DNA from: Pseudeuparius sepicola
Taxonomy: Eukaryota; Arthropoda; Insecta; Coleoptera; Anthribidae
Direction of reading: 5' to 3'
DNA: 64,000 bases
NCBI GenBank assembly: GCA_963920635.1
Contig: OY987303.1
Span: 46,003,223 to 46,067,222, forward strand
Within the stretch, counting starts at the first letter, position 1. Each line of letters starts with the position of its first letter. Positions 53,742 through 64,000 of the stretch are shown piece after piece. The notes below the pieces were generated by a model that had not been told where the DNA came from, searched no databases, and was given only the letters and a program-made list of their open reading frames with translations. The translations under genes were made by a program, and so were the position numbers.

Positions 53742-55284
53742 TAATTTAATTAAAGTGTTATCTACTTATCTTGACCCGAACTTCTTTCAGTTTAATTCTA
53801 CCTTAATTTTACCTAATTCTTGTCTCCCTTTTTAGCTCAAACATTTATGAATAAATTAGAACTTGTTTTTTCAATAATAATAATAATTTTATTAATTATT
53901 ATCTGAAGATATGTCGATGATTTCTTCTTGATTTTTGATTGTGATAATATTAACATCAGACTCCTAACTGTATCAATTTATTACATCCTAACATTAGTTT
54001 TACTTATGAAAGGGAAAAAATAGTTCTTTTCCTTAGTTAGATCTTCTTATACTTATCTAAAGAATTTAATTTTTGAAGTAGGTATAGCCGAATGTCGGGC
54101 GAAAACAGCGGCCGGGCCGACGTAAACACGGCATAAATCTTTCAAAATTTCGGTTTTTCCGAGGGTTTTCGCGATGTTTCGATGCCGCAGAAGGTGCAAA
54201 ATAGGGTGGTGATCAGTTTGAGCTGCGTACAGTAACCGGATTATAACCACAAATATCGCCGTGAAAAGTGGTGTCAAAAGGAAATTTGAAAATTTATATA
54301 AAAAACCAACTGCAGCAGCCTCTTTAATTCATTTTAGAAGCAATCATCCTTTTTCACATATATTTGCTGGCATTAATTCTTTACTTAATTATTGTATATT
54401 TTCTTTCCGTTAACTGAAAAAAAATGCTAAAACACTTTATAATTAAACAATTATCTATTAACCCCTAATTAATAAACTTTCTTTAGAAACTTAAATTTTG
54501 TTAGAATATCTACTTGTCTTCGGTTTTGATAACATAACACAGTATATTTCCAATTGTTGTTACGCTGCTGTGTGAAATGGGCCAGTGCAGGTGGGTTTTC
54601 TGGGTATTATTTACAAACTACTTCCTAGAATTATCCGCCTTCAAGTTTTGTATGAACTGTACTTTAGAAAAGGCGTGCGGTGACTGTTTTCGTCCGAAGT
54701 CTTCTTTAGTGTATTTTCGGCAAAAAACTTAAAAAAAAAACAAAAATTTCACTATTTTCGCCTATATCTCAAGTGGCACAACTTTTTCGGGGTTGCAAAT
54801 CTGGATTTATACTACCCAGGTGGATTCTAACAACATATAAAAAAATTACGTTTACCCTAATTATTGCAATGTTGGATGCACAATATGACTGAGCTGAGCT
54901 AAAAGTATTAAATAATAATGAACACCGGTCGCTTCTAACAGAACGTATCCAGCATGTACTTTCCGCAGAGTGAACTATGTAAGCCCATGTGTCCCGTGGA
55001 TTTTATGGCCTTGTTGCCAGATATATTCGGCAGTGATCGGCTGATGACTCGGGTATCTTCGTGTAAACCAAGGTTACCGTAGTAACCTTCGTCTAAAAAA
55101 TATTTTTTGCTTTTGATAGCTTTTAGAAGTTTTCGCGGAATGATAGATGCGCGCGCAAACAGGAACAATTTTGACGGTAGATTCAAATGAGTGTGTTCAG
55201 GTGGTGTGAAAATTTCATTATTTTTTAATAAAAGAAATAATCTACATTCTAGAGTTATCGACTTTATTTAGAAACATAGGTACC
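53742..55284. other. Intergenic, nothing recognised
   Basis: AT-rich apart from a GC-richer patch at 54090-54230. Minus-strand frames at 54053-54277 and 54935-55186 show no family motif. Confidence 0.4.
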
Positions 55285-55286
55285 TA

Positions 55287-57152
55287 CAGCGTGTCCCAAA
55301 TAGTTTGTCCTACCCCCTGGATCTCAGGAACCGTAACAGATACGAAAAAAACTTGAATACAGAAGTTGTAAGGTTGGCAGTGGACGTAACCTCTCTTTTA
55401 TTCTCACATATACAGGGCTATTCGTATTTGCAGGACAAAAATGAAATATTTAGATTTTGACAGTGTAATGAACGATATTTTTTATTATACTTCTTTGAAA
55501 ACGGAAACTTAAAACATTTTATCGGTATATTATAATAAATTTAATTCACAAAAAATAAACAATGCAGAGAATATAGTGTTTGGTATGTATGATGCGTTTC
55601 CATGGTTATACTCTCAAATTTCAAATTATTTCAAAGGTGCTTTATTGTAAATTAGTTATTGTCAGATAAGGTGAATAAAACGTTCAAAAATATTACAGAA
55701 ATGTATCTAAATATTGAAACACTTACGAATTAAAATACAAAATAGGTATATGTTAAATATCAGAGAGCATATAGAGTTTCTTAAATTTAGTTTACTTTGC
55801 TGTATATTTCTATTTTAAAGCCATATATTCGGTATTTTTATTCAGCGCACCGAAAGTTTTTCCATGCGCTGTTTCCGTGCGCTAGCCCGAAAAACCCAAT
55901 CTTTCATTATTGCTAAAACAGATGAAAATAAGGTGTTTTCAAAGAAGTATAATAAAAATAAAATTAATAAAGTGAAGTGACAGATTAATTAATTAATTAA
56001 TTGAAAAATATGAATTTTCTAGGCAACTTGAAAAAGTTGTCTTTCGATCAGTTTGGTGGCGAAAAACCCAATTAAAAATTAAATGGAAATATTTTTGAAA
56101 TTTTTAAAAACCAAGGAATTTCACACTAAATAAAAAAAATCGGAGTTGGCTGATTTGTTTGAAAAATGACAATCGGACACATCTTTTAATTCTAAACAAC
56201 TTTTCTACGTAAAAGTTTTTGATATTTTTAAAAATAAAGGCAGTTTATTCTTGATCGCATTTCATGTTTTTGTATTTTTTGGACACCCTGTATAAAAATC
56301 GAAAATTCTCTTCGTGGACCATATTTTTTCGAGAAGCAGAAACTTTTACCAAGAATGACTTTTTGTCGAAAAATGAAATTTTTGGTCCATTTGTCCTCTT
56401 GGGATGTCTATCCGTGGGCATACTGTATACGGGTATAGGAATTTTATTTCCCGTATTATCTAAAATGGCAATTATTTCTGCCACTGCCTGGAAAAATAGT
56501 TATGGCTTGCTTGATTAAACCTTCTCACCTGAATGAAAAATGCAAATAAATTTTCTTAAATACTAAATATCTCGAAAACGGGTAGTTTTTGGTATAGAAT
56601 GTTATTTACATAAAATGTGGCGCTTGGACGCCGGCATCCAACAAACTATAGATATATGGGTCATTCCATTTGAAAAAATAAGTTATTGCTGTTTGAAATT
56701 ATCCGATTTTGAGAGCCTGTTATGAACACACTGTATATGCAAAAACCAATTTCGACATACCACACCACACAGAGTTGTGCTGTCATACTTCGGCTAAAAT
56801 ATATCTTTGATATCTATTAAAATAAAGATACAGCATTCAGTTTCCATAACCTCCATGAAGTCCCTAAATTCCAAGAAAAATTCGATATCTTGGCAACGCT
56901 GCATCCAAAATACAAAAAAAAGGTTCTGTAGAAAATTTCATGTAGAATGCAAATATTCCAAAGGATTAATGCAATTGTCAAAATCTAAATATTTTATTTT
57001 TGTCCTGCAAATACGAACCGCCCTGTATATGTGAAAATAAAAGAGAGGTTACGTCCACTGCCAACCTTACAACTTTTGTATTCAAGTTTTTTTCGTATCT
57101 CTTACGGTTCCTGAGATCCAGGAGGTAGGACAAACTATTTGGGACACGCTGT
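55287..57152. mobile_element. TIR element, about 185-bp arms, TA target duplication
   Basis: Ends CAGCGTGTCCCAAATAGTTT and its complement are flanked by TA on both sides. Arms 55287-55478 and 56968-57152 are reverse complements with few mismatches, including GGTTACGTCCACTGCCAACC read on plus. The 1.5-kb interior is noncoding, contains one arm of the small foldback family at 56009-56086 and a nested inverted pair (about 55488-55512 with 55937-55963). This is a nonautonomous Tc1/mariner-type element judging from the TA duplication. Confidence 0.8.
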
Positions 57153-57651
57153 ACACATATGCACAGGAAATATAATAATAGTGAAATGCTGTAAATATAC
57201 ATAAAAATAATTATATTTTTTACGTTTTTAAAATAAAATAAATTATAAAATGGGTTTTCTGATTTTTCAGATAGAGAAATTTAAATGGGAGGATGGAAGA
57301 GATAGAGTTAGAAAAAGTATTCTTATTGGTCCCGGGTTACCTAATATTGGAAGAGAGTACATTAATGTTCTGGGCATCTAGGTCGACAAATTCAGTAAGA
57401 GTTCATAAAGGCTTTTGCTTCTTTTATTTACAGTTGAAAGAATCGTTGGGAGAATATATTATAGTATATAAAAATGTGCCCTTATTGAAAAGTAAGGGGT
57501 TTTTGTTTATACGTGTATATGCCCTTAATACTAAAATGTATTTTCTGAATGACAGGGTGCTATAAAAATGAAGTTTTTAACTTATTAGGTAGACCCATAA
57601 TATTTCTCAACCTAAAGAGAATCTGACAAAACGTCCATAACAAAAGTTATA

Positions 57652-58753
57652 CAGGGTGATTCAGTCATGATGTAAAAAATTTTAACCACAGGTGGAGAAA
57701 ACATAGCTTAATATGAATCCGAAATTAAAATAATTCTGAAGTCAACCAAAAAAAAATAAAAAATATTTTCCGAATTACATTAAAACCCCTTCTTAAAGGC
57801 GCTTTCCTAGTCAGCTGGTAAGCTCGCGCGTCAAGGCTGGTGCGCAGTAGCCAATTGCACAACATATCGTAAATTTACTTGTTTTTTTTACTTGTTCACA
57901 GAAATTATTTCAAGAATGTAGAAATTATGAGAAAATCCTGAAAGGTCGATAAATTTTCATCGAAACATTTTTCTGTTGTGGCGATAAAAACATCATGGTC
58001 TAACTTAATTTATTACCTTTTTGACTCGCTTTTTGATTTTCTAATGTAAATCCTTTTCTTCTTTTGTTAAAATATCATTTTAAAGTCCACAAATGTTTGG
58101 GAATTAACACTGCACAAAATGCCATCAGTAACTTGACTACACAGATTAAACGCACAAGTTTATTCTGTTGGTGACCGTCAGATCTTAGCATCTCCCAGCC
58201 TGTATAAGAAATCTGTTGTGATACAGTAATAAACCCACTATCGTATAATAAAACTGCCAATTTATGGTGGATACTTCCATAAGATTGTAGCAATTTTCTC
58301 GTGCAGCACGCGGGTTCTACCTGCGCTTTCGCCTGTCGTACACGGAATGTGGGAGCACGAGCATGGTAACAGCTGTTCACAGCGTGCATCCGGCCGAAGA
58401 GTACAGAGGCACGGGCAAAAGCACTTAACCTTCTGCCTTCGACTCGTGACTCGACCGACACTGGGGCACTGACTGGCAATGGCGACTAGCGTGGGCGTCG
58501 GGCGGGTGGCGGTACTGGCAAAGCCTGCGCCCTGCCCGACGCCGGACGTTCACCCGGATACCACGTCAGCTGTCGACGCGGCGCGCACAACCGGCAAAGC
58601 AGCGCGTCGCAGCCTACCGGAGCGCCGAGTTATGGGGGGACTAGGGTTGATTTGCCCCATGTTTTAGACTTCGGCAAAAAAATTCGCATTTTCCTTTTTA
58701 GTAGACGTCCCCTACTGTGTGGTTAAAATTTTTTACATGATACTGAATCACCC
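57652..58753. mobile_element. TIR element with GC-rich interior
   Basis: Left end CAGGGTGATTCAGTCATGAT and right end (reverse complement at about 58717-58753) match over about 38 bp, including TGTAAAAAATTTTAACCACA. The interior is mostly AT-rich but 58270-58660 is strongly GC- and CpG-rich and unlike its surroundings. A 134-codon minus-strand frame (58075-58479) overlaps that patch; I do not trust it as a gene. The last 2-4 bases of the right end appear lost. Confidence 0.65.
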
Positions 58754-59798
58754 ATTTAAAAGAACCCTAGAAGCAGATTTTTTTTTGTCTTTTCGTTTTA
58801 GCACAACAGGCCTGCCACTTGAAACTTCGAACTTGTCCTACAGTTTCGATATTTCTATTTCGACTAATTTGGCATTGCCTTCTGATATTTAACCGCTATT
58901 GCAGATTCCGTGTTATGCGCGCGCCTCTAGCGTCTTTGGAAAAGTAAACTGTAACTTTTCCGACAATGTCAAGCAAGCATCTGTTTTGCCGATTTGACGC
59001 GAGCGCCATCTCCTGGAGCAGACACAAAATAAACACGGGTGCACGTAAACCAAGTTTACATGGTGTGTGGGTGTAATGTTTAACGCTGTGGTGTCTGATA
59101 AAAGAATCGATAATTGGTTTTAGTGAAAATCGGCTGAAATCGTTGCAGGCCTTGGATTTTCATAACGGAGGGAATGTAGAAAAAAGGGTTTTTAAGACCT
59201 TTTAAAGAAAAAATAAAAATTTTAAGGATTTGTATACTGACACCTTGAGATAGACACCTTGTATGTTAAAATACAAAGTATACGTTTACTGCTTATTTTT
59301 CTGTCTTGTACATAAATATTTTTTTCTTGAAATCGGCATTAAAATGTCCCAAAGTCGTCATTAAAAGCACAGAAATCGTACAATAATGTAATTATTGTAC
59401 GATTTTTTCAATAAGTAGGCCTTGGCGAGATGTAAACATCAAACGTCAGACGCGGATAAATCGCCCGTCAAAATTGACCAAATATTCAAAACCCGGCCGA
59501 TAAAGACTCATTTAACTTTTCGTACACATTGCGAAATTGTTTCCTATAGAAGCACAATCCTTCAGTATACATATTTTAGTAAATTTGAATATCAATAGAT
59601 TTGTTGTGTAGGCTACACAAGAAGCAGCAGTTTGGTTTTTCTGTCAGAAGGTGCCGTACGTCATTATATTTGTCCTAGGTAGAGCGATCGGTAAAGTCAA
59701 GCAACGCCGCGCGTAGTCGGTTCGTGGACGGGTGATCCTTATTATTATTATTTTCTTGCCTAATAAAACATTTTTTTTTCCGATTTCAAAAAAAATAT
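58754..59798. other. Intergenic with one dispersed repeat
   Basis: No gene seen. 59335-59485 is the minus-strand copy of the repeat at 36880-37110. A short perfect inverted motif, AATCGTACAATAA...TTATTGTACGATT, lies at 59375-59406. Confidence 0.45.
59335..59485 (-). repeat. Dispersed repeat, minus-strand copy
   Basis: Reverse complement resembles 36880-37110 (see that entry), with shared GGGCGAT, GTCTGACGTTT and TTACATCTCGCCAA blocks. Confidence 0.6.
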
Positions 59799-59927
59799 AA
59801 TATGTACCTCGGCACTGAAGTTCTTTTTATGACTCATGTGGTTTATTTGCCTCGGCCAGAGGCCTCAGCAACTAAACTCCACATGAGTCATAAAAAGTTG
59901 AACTTCAGTGCCTTGGTACATAAATAA
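59799..59927. repeat. Hairpin with about 42-bp arms
   Basis: TATGTACCTCGGCACTGAAG... on the left pairs with ...CTTCAGTGCCTTGGTACATA on the right, and ACTCATGTGG pairs with CCACATGAGT, leaving a loop of about 37 bases. It could be a tiny MITE or a microRNA-like precursor. Confidence 0.75.
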
Positions 59928-61429
59928 CTATTATTTATTATTTTTTTTATTACCGTTACTATAAGTGTTCGAGTTCTAATTAGTTTTTTATAATTTAATT
60001 ATTTTGAACATGAACAAGAAGGTATTAAATTTAAGACGAATTTTAACAAAATATAGCTTACCCTACACTTATTTACAATATTAAAATGATATATTAGTAC
60101 TTTCAGTACCTAATAAAAAAACTTGGGAAAATATTCTGGAATTATTGCTGCTGAAACTTTCCATTTTTCTTATAAGTTTAAAGTAATTAACCAGCGCCCG
60201 TGTATAATTGCGTTTGTTTTTCATGGCCTCCTACTAATTTACTCAAATTTGTTTAGCGGACCCGTGCACAATGATATTCCCGCACCGTTTGCTACGGCCT
60301 GGACCGACACTATATTAAAGACCCGAGCATGACGTCATACTTATTTCATTGTTGTTTACGGACTGGGGTGGTGCTACTCGACGAAAAAAATGACAACTTA
60401 TTATATGTAGGTTATAACAGAGGTATTCTGTGATTATAGGTATGTCAGTTTCTGACATTTTGAATGTCCCATATTTTAAATATCCAGTTTTATTACCATT
60501 TCCGTGCTTTTTACGGTCACGAATTCTCTTTGCATTCAAATTTCGCAGTTGTATCCTATTAACACAGCTTTTATAGGTAGATTTATTTGTGATAACATGA
60601 AATTTCCATGCACATGAAGAAAATGGTATGCACACTGCGCAGACCATTCTAGACCGGGAGCCGGGACTGAAAATCGCACATGACAAGCACCACAACGAAA
60701 CTTTATGGGGTGATAGCCAGTGAAATGTGGAATAGAACTATAGAATTATGGCGGCATGTGGGTGTCGCCTATACCGCTTTTTTTTATACAAAAATGCAAA
60801 AAAATTGCGATTTTTTATAATAGGCACCAGACTGAATCATTCTTTATAATGTTTATTTGTTAGCAGCAGTACGGCTGGCGTTTGCGCCATACCGATGCGG
60901 CGTCACTAACAGTCCGCCATACTGATAGGAACGTGTCATTTTTCAACCACTTTTCAATTACAAGCACCAGGCCTACTTTTTGTAGATAACTAAAGGGCAA
61001 TGGCTTATTAATGATTATGGACATGCCATAGAAAAATCGAATGCGTTTTATCGTTGACTGACGTATTTATAAAGACTTCTCACGGATATAGCAGTATGTC
61101 CTGGAAAACAGATGGCTCTGATGGTTAACAATGTATTCTATTTTATCTTCGGAAAGCGCATGGTGAGCCAAAAATGTGTCAGACGTGACAGCCGTGAGCT
61201 GGTGAGCTGTCTTTAATAATATATATCAGTCAACGGTTTTACGCTTACTTACACTACAACTAGCCATGGACTTCATTTCAAAGCAAAAGGTAGCAAATAC
61301 TCTTTCTTGCTTTTTAGACTTGCTTTTCTTAAGAAAATGTATGGAAATATGCCACGTGAACTTGTCAAATTAGAGGGACATAAACAAATATTTTATTTTA
61401 TTTTGGATATTAAATTCATTGTAACAGAC
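59928..61429. other. Intergenic, nothing recognised
   Basis: Short frames such as 60315-60695 on the minus strand show no family motif. No RNA gene seen. Confidence 0.4.
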
Positions 61430-61612
61430 ACATTTTCATGTTTTTATTGTATAAAAGATTCTGCAACAATGGTGTTTTAACATTAAACCACCGTGTAAAT
61501 TTGTTTCGTCGTGTGGCACTACATTTTCATGTTTTTATTGTATAAAAGATTCTGCAACAAATGGTATTTTAACATTAAACCACCGTGTAAATTTGTTTCG
61601 TCGTGTGGCACT
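61430..61612. repeat. 91-bp tandem duplication upstream of odorant receptor 2
   Basis: 61430-61520 and 61521-61612 are direct copies starting ACATTTTCATG, differing at two or three positions. They lie about 260-450 bp upstream of the start codon of odorant receptor 2. Confidence 0.9.
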
Positions 61613-61874
61613 AGTGGCGATCGCTTGAAACAGCGCTATGCACAGGTCTTTAATATAGTGTTGGTCCAGCTACGGCAACCCGATTCCGTTTGTTTACAGC
61701 CGTAGAAAAAATCATTTTCTCCAAATGTGTGCAAGTCAAGGGGTAGATTATATTGAAAGATCATAACGGAAATTGTATTTACATAAAAGATATCCGACAG
61801 TATTTTTTTAATTTGATTGAATACCTTTATTGTTTCTCTGAACAGGACGACTTAAGTGGGTTTACTGTGTTGAA

Positions 61875-63857
61875 ATGGGTAAATGTTTAAAATATATTAT
61901 TATATAGATATGTTTGATGCTGTGTTATTGTAGATGACAATTTGGCAATAAAAATTCTTTATAGGATGACTTACACTTTATTTATCAAAATTAGACCTAT
62001 GTGGATTTTGATAATAATAAGCACAGCCTTTACATCTTTTTTCACCGTACTACAATTAATTTATTTTGTAATGGTGTGGGATTTGCAGACTTTGGAGCAA
62101 TATAATTCGTTTTTCTTTCTGCAAATATTTGTAAGACTTCAACACTGCTAATGAAAATCATCATACCTCATACTCATTTTTGATGGTTTCAGGTAATTGC
62201 GTGTGGTGCCCTTATAGTACTGAAAGTAAACGACTTCAAATACTTGTTGGTTATAATGAAAAATATATCAATACCAGATATTTATGCATTGGAGGAGACA
62301 AAAAAGAGCTTTTCAAAAATTTCCAGAATAATGTCATGCTTCTGTGTGACTACTTTTATATTTTTAAATTGTGAAACAGTTTTAGTGCTAAACGCAGGCA
62401 TAAAGAAAATTGGAGAAATATTCTTACTTGTAAAATTTGTGAGCGAAATAGATATTTTTATGCGAAATCCAATTTTAACTAATATATTTGCCTTCGTTTG
62501 GATCAACATGGGAATATGGACAATGACTTTCATATTTTTTTACGCATATTTTGTCATTTTTATAATTTACCAACAACAAAAATTAAACGACTGTTTCACT
62601 AGATTTAGATTGTCCTGCACAAACAATATTTGTACGATACATAATCAACATTATCAAGACCAAATATTCCAAATGATGATCTACCTTTTAAAGCGCCATG
62701 CTGTTTTGAAGAAGTAAGTCCTCCCGGTATATTTGTGGAATAAATGAATGTAGATAATTTCAGGTATATTAACGATTTAAGCAGACGTCTTCAGACTATT
62801 AATACCGCAATGATTATTTTTGGCACTATTACAAGTTGCAGTTTTTTAGTATCTCTACATACGGTAAAAACAATCTGTGCACTATGAACATGTAGATTCT
62901 TTTATATTTTTTCTAGGGGATACAATACTTTGGAATTACATTTGAAATTTTGTATTTTTCCATCATTATTTCAATTATGATTTCATTTCCAACTTTAGGA
63001 CAAATGGTAGAAAATGAGGTAATAGTAATTATTGAAAAATTTTGGTGTCCTAAAGGCACAACATTCAAAGACTTTAAATAAAAGTAAAAATAAAAGCTGC
63101 CTTTGGAAACAAAACATTGCTTACGTTGTTGACTTTGAGACGACAGTTAATTTTTGTCAAGTTGTGGCGTTACAATGTCGTGTAAATTGGAACTCCGAAA
63201 AAGTATCTATAAATTGGTTGGGCGCGTTCCCAATGCTGAAATATTCCGGGTCCTGGAGAACGAAGATATTTCACGTAGGACGATTTATCGCTCAATATCG
63301 GAGTGCGAACAAGGAATACCATATGTTTGAACCTCCCAAAAAGTGGAAGACCACGGCTTACATTTTTTTTAGATACTTTTTTGGAGTTCTATATTATACG
63401 ACATTGTAACACCACAACTTGACAAAAATTAACTGTCATCTCAAAGTCAACAACGTAAGCAATGTTTTGTTTCCAAAGGCAACTTGATATTATTATATTT
63501 TTACTTTTATTCACAGTCGTTGAATGTTGTGCCAAAACTTTTAGGACATACGTTACTATCGAATTCATAAGCAATTTTTTAGAATGAAAAATTATATGCA
63601 AATATATGTGCTGTATCTTGGTATAACTGGAATATTTTTAATAGAAAATTGTATCTAATATTTCTTACAAACACATTAGCAACCGACAAAATCCATTTGA
63701 CTGAAGACACATGTGTGAACTACAAGGTTTTGGTTAAGGCAAGTAATAACTACATTAATATTTTTATAAGTACATATTTACACAGCTAACATATCTTTTT
63801 CAGATGCTTAAAGCAGTTTTTACTGTAGCAAATTTTTACTACAATGCAAGAAAGTAA
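61875..63857 (+). CDS. Odorant receptor 2 (7tm_6), seven exons, about 377 aa
   Basis: A paralogue of the receptor at 22926-35346 with the same role (odorant-gated channel subunit with Orco). Proposed exons: 61875-61878 (ATGG, donor GTAAAT), 61934-62130, 62193-62713, 62764-62863, 62917-63018, 63583-63738 and 63804-63857. They join in frame with no stop, totalling 1134 nt. Exons 3, 4 and 5 have exactly the same lengths as in receptor 1, and all phases agree. Family signs: KYLLVIMKNISIPDIYA, YLLKRHAVLKK-YINDLSRR, and VSWYNWNIFNRKLY near the C-terminus. The last intron is only 65 bp and also uses a GC donor (GCAAGT). Intron 5 is enlarged to 564 bp by a transposon. The ultra-short first exon is supported by its match with receptor 1. 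Both genes look functional. Confidence 0.85.
63043..63547. mobile_element. Tc1/mariner-like deletion derivative in intron 5 of odorant receptor 2
   Basis: Arms of about 130 bp (around 63055-63185 and 63405-63533) are reverse complements, including CCTTTGGAAACAAAACATTG and TTAATTTTTGTCAAGTTGTG. The interior on plus encodes, in two frames, VLENEDISRRTIYRSISECE followed by NLPKSGRP. This resembles the N-terminal helix-turn-helix and GRPR-like linker of Tc1/mariner-type transposases. The catalytic domain is absent. The family level is moderately sure. Confidence 0.65.
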
Positions 63858-64000
63858 ATAATATTGGAACCTATTTTATCCGTTTTTTCTTTGTTCGTTG
63901 TATAGTTTGAAAAATAAAAACCGTTTTAAAAATAAGCTTTTATTTAAGCCTTGTCCTAAAACGAATAAAATATCAGATCAAGCTTTTTGGAAATCAAAAA
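63858..64000 (+). other. 3' flank of odorant receptor 2
   Basis: Contains AATAAA-type poly(A) signals shortly after the stop (GAAAAATAAAAACC at about 63909 and ACGAATAAAAT at about 63961). Confidence 0.45.

Noticed and set aside
58075..58667. 134-codon minus-strand frame and 62-codon plus-strand frame
   Set aside because: They overlap a CpG-rich patch within a TIR element; GC-rich DNA gives long accidental frames and no family motif is visible.
60315..60695. 126-codon minus-strand frame
   Set aside because: No recognisable domain, no codon-level sign of constraint, and it lies in plain intergenic DNA.

Overview
The window is AT-rich eukaryotic DNA from an insect. Two complete seven-transmembrane odorant-receptor (7tm_6 family) genes with small introns, an errantivirus-type LTR element with env, an R4/Dong-type non-LTR retrotransposon, and hAT, Tc1/mariner-like and PIF/Harbinger remnants all point this way. 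A beetle is my best guess, but the sequence alone does not prove it. No rRNA, no complete tRNA and no CRISPR array were seen. Nearly everything outside the two receptor genes is mobile or repetitive DNA. | Layout. 1-1770: gene-free flank with one hAT terminus and a weak tRNA-like segment. 1771-21334: a head-to-tail array of seven copies (A-G, all minus strand) of one RLE-type non-LTR retrotransposon of the R4/Dong kind, each separated from the next by a (TTA)n tract. Copy E (14628-18842) is full length with an uninterrupted 1239-codon ORF. B has one nonsense codon, C, A and G are 5'-truncated, D carries a 454-bp duplication and a 27-bp deletion, and F has an inverted 5' part. 21335-22925: a reverse-transcriptase scrap of another LINE, a MITE and plain sequence. 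22926-35346: odorant receptor gene 1, seven exons, whose last intron (about 11 kb) has filled with a hAT element, foldback elements, a satellite and a palindromic minisatellite. 35347-43600: repeats, a broken PIF/Harbinger transposase whose intron contains a 772-bp tandem duplication, and a 1.19-kb near-perfect palindrome. About 43600-50640: a decayed Ty3/gypsy errantivirus with gag, pol and an intact env reading frame. 50640-61430: tandem repeats, a hAT scrap, foldback elements and two TIR elements. 61430-63857: a 91-bp tandem duplication and odorant receptor gene 2, with the same seven-exon plan as gene 1 and a Tc1/mariner-like insertion in its fifth intron. | How the parts relate. The two receptor genes are paralogues on the same strand about 39 kb apart, with identical exon phases, matching lengths for exons 3-5 and a shared non-canonical GC-AG last intron. 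The space between and inside them has been expanded by transposition. In the retrotransposon array each insertion leaves (TAA)n beside it, and Dong-type elements are known to target TAA repeats, so each copy can recreate the landing site for the next. The fixed orientation of all seven copies is what a strand-specific endonuclease would give.
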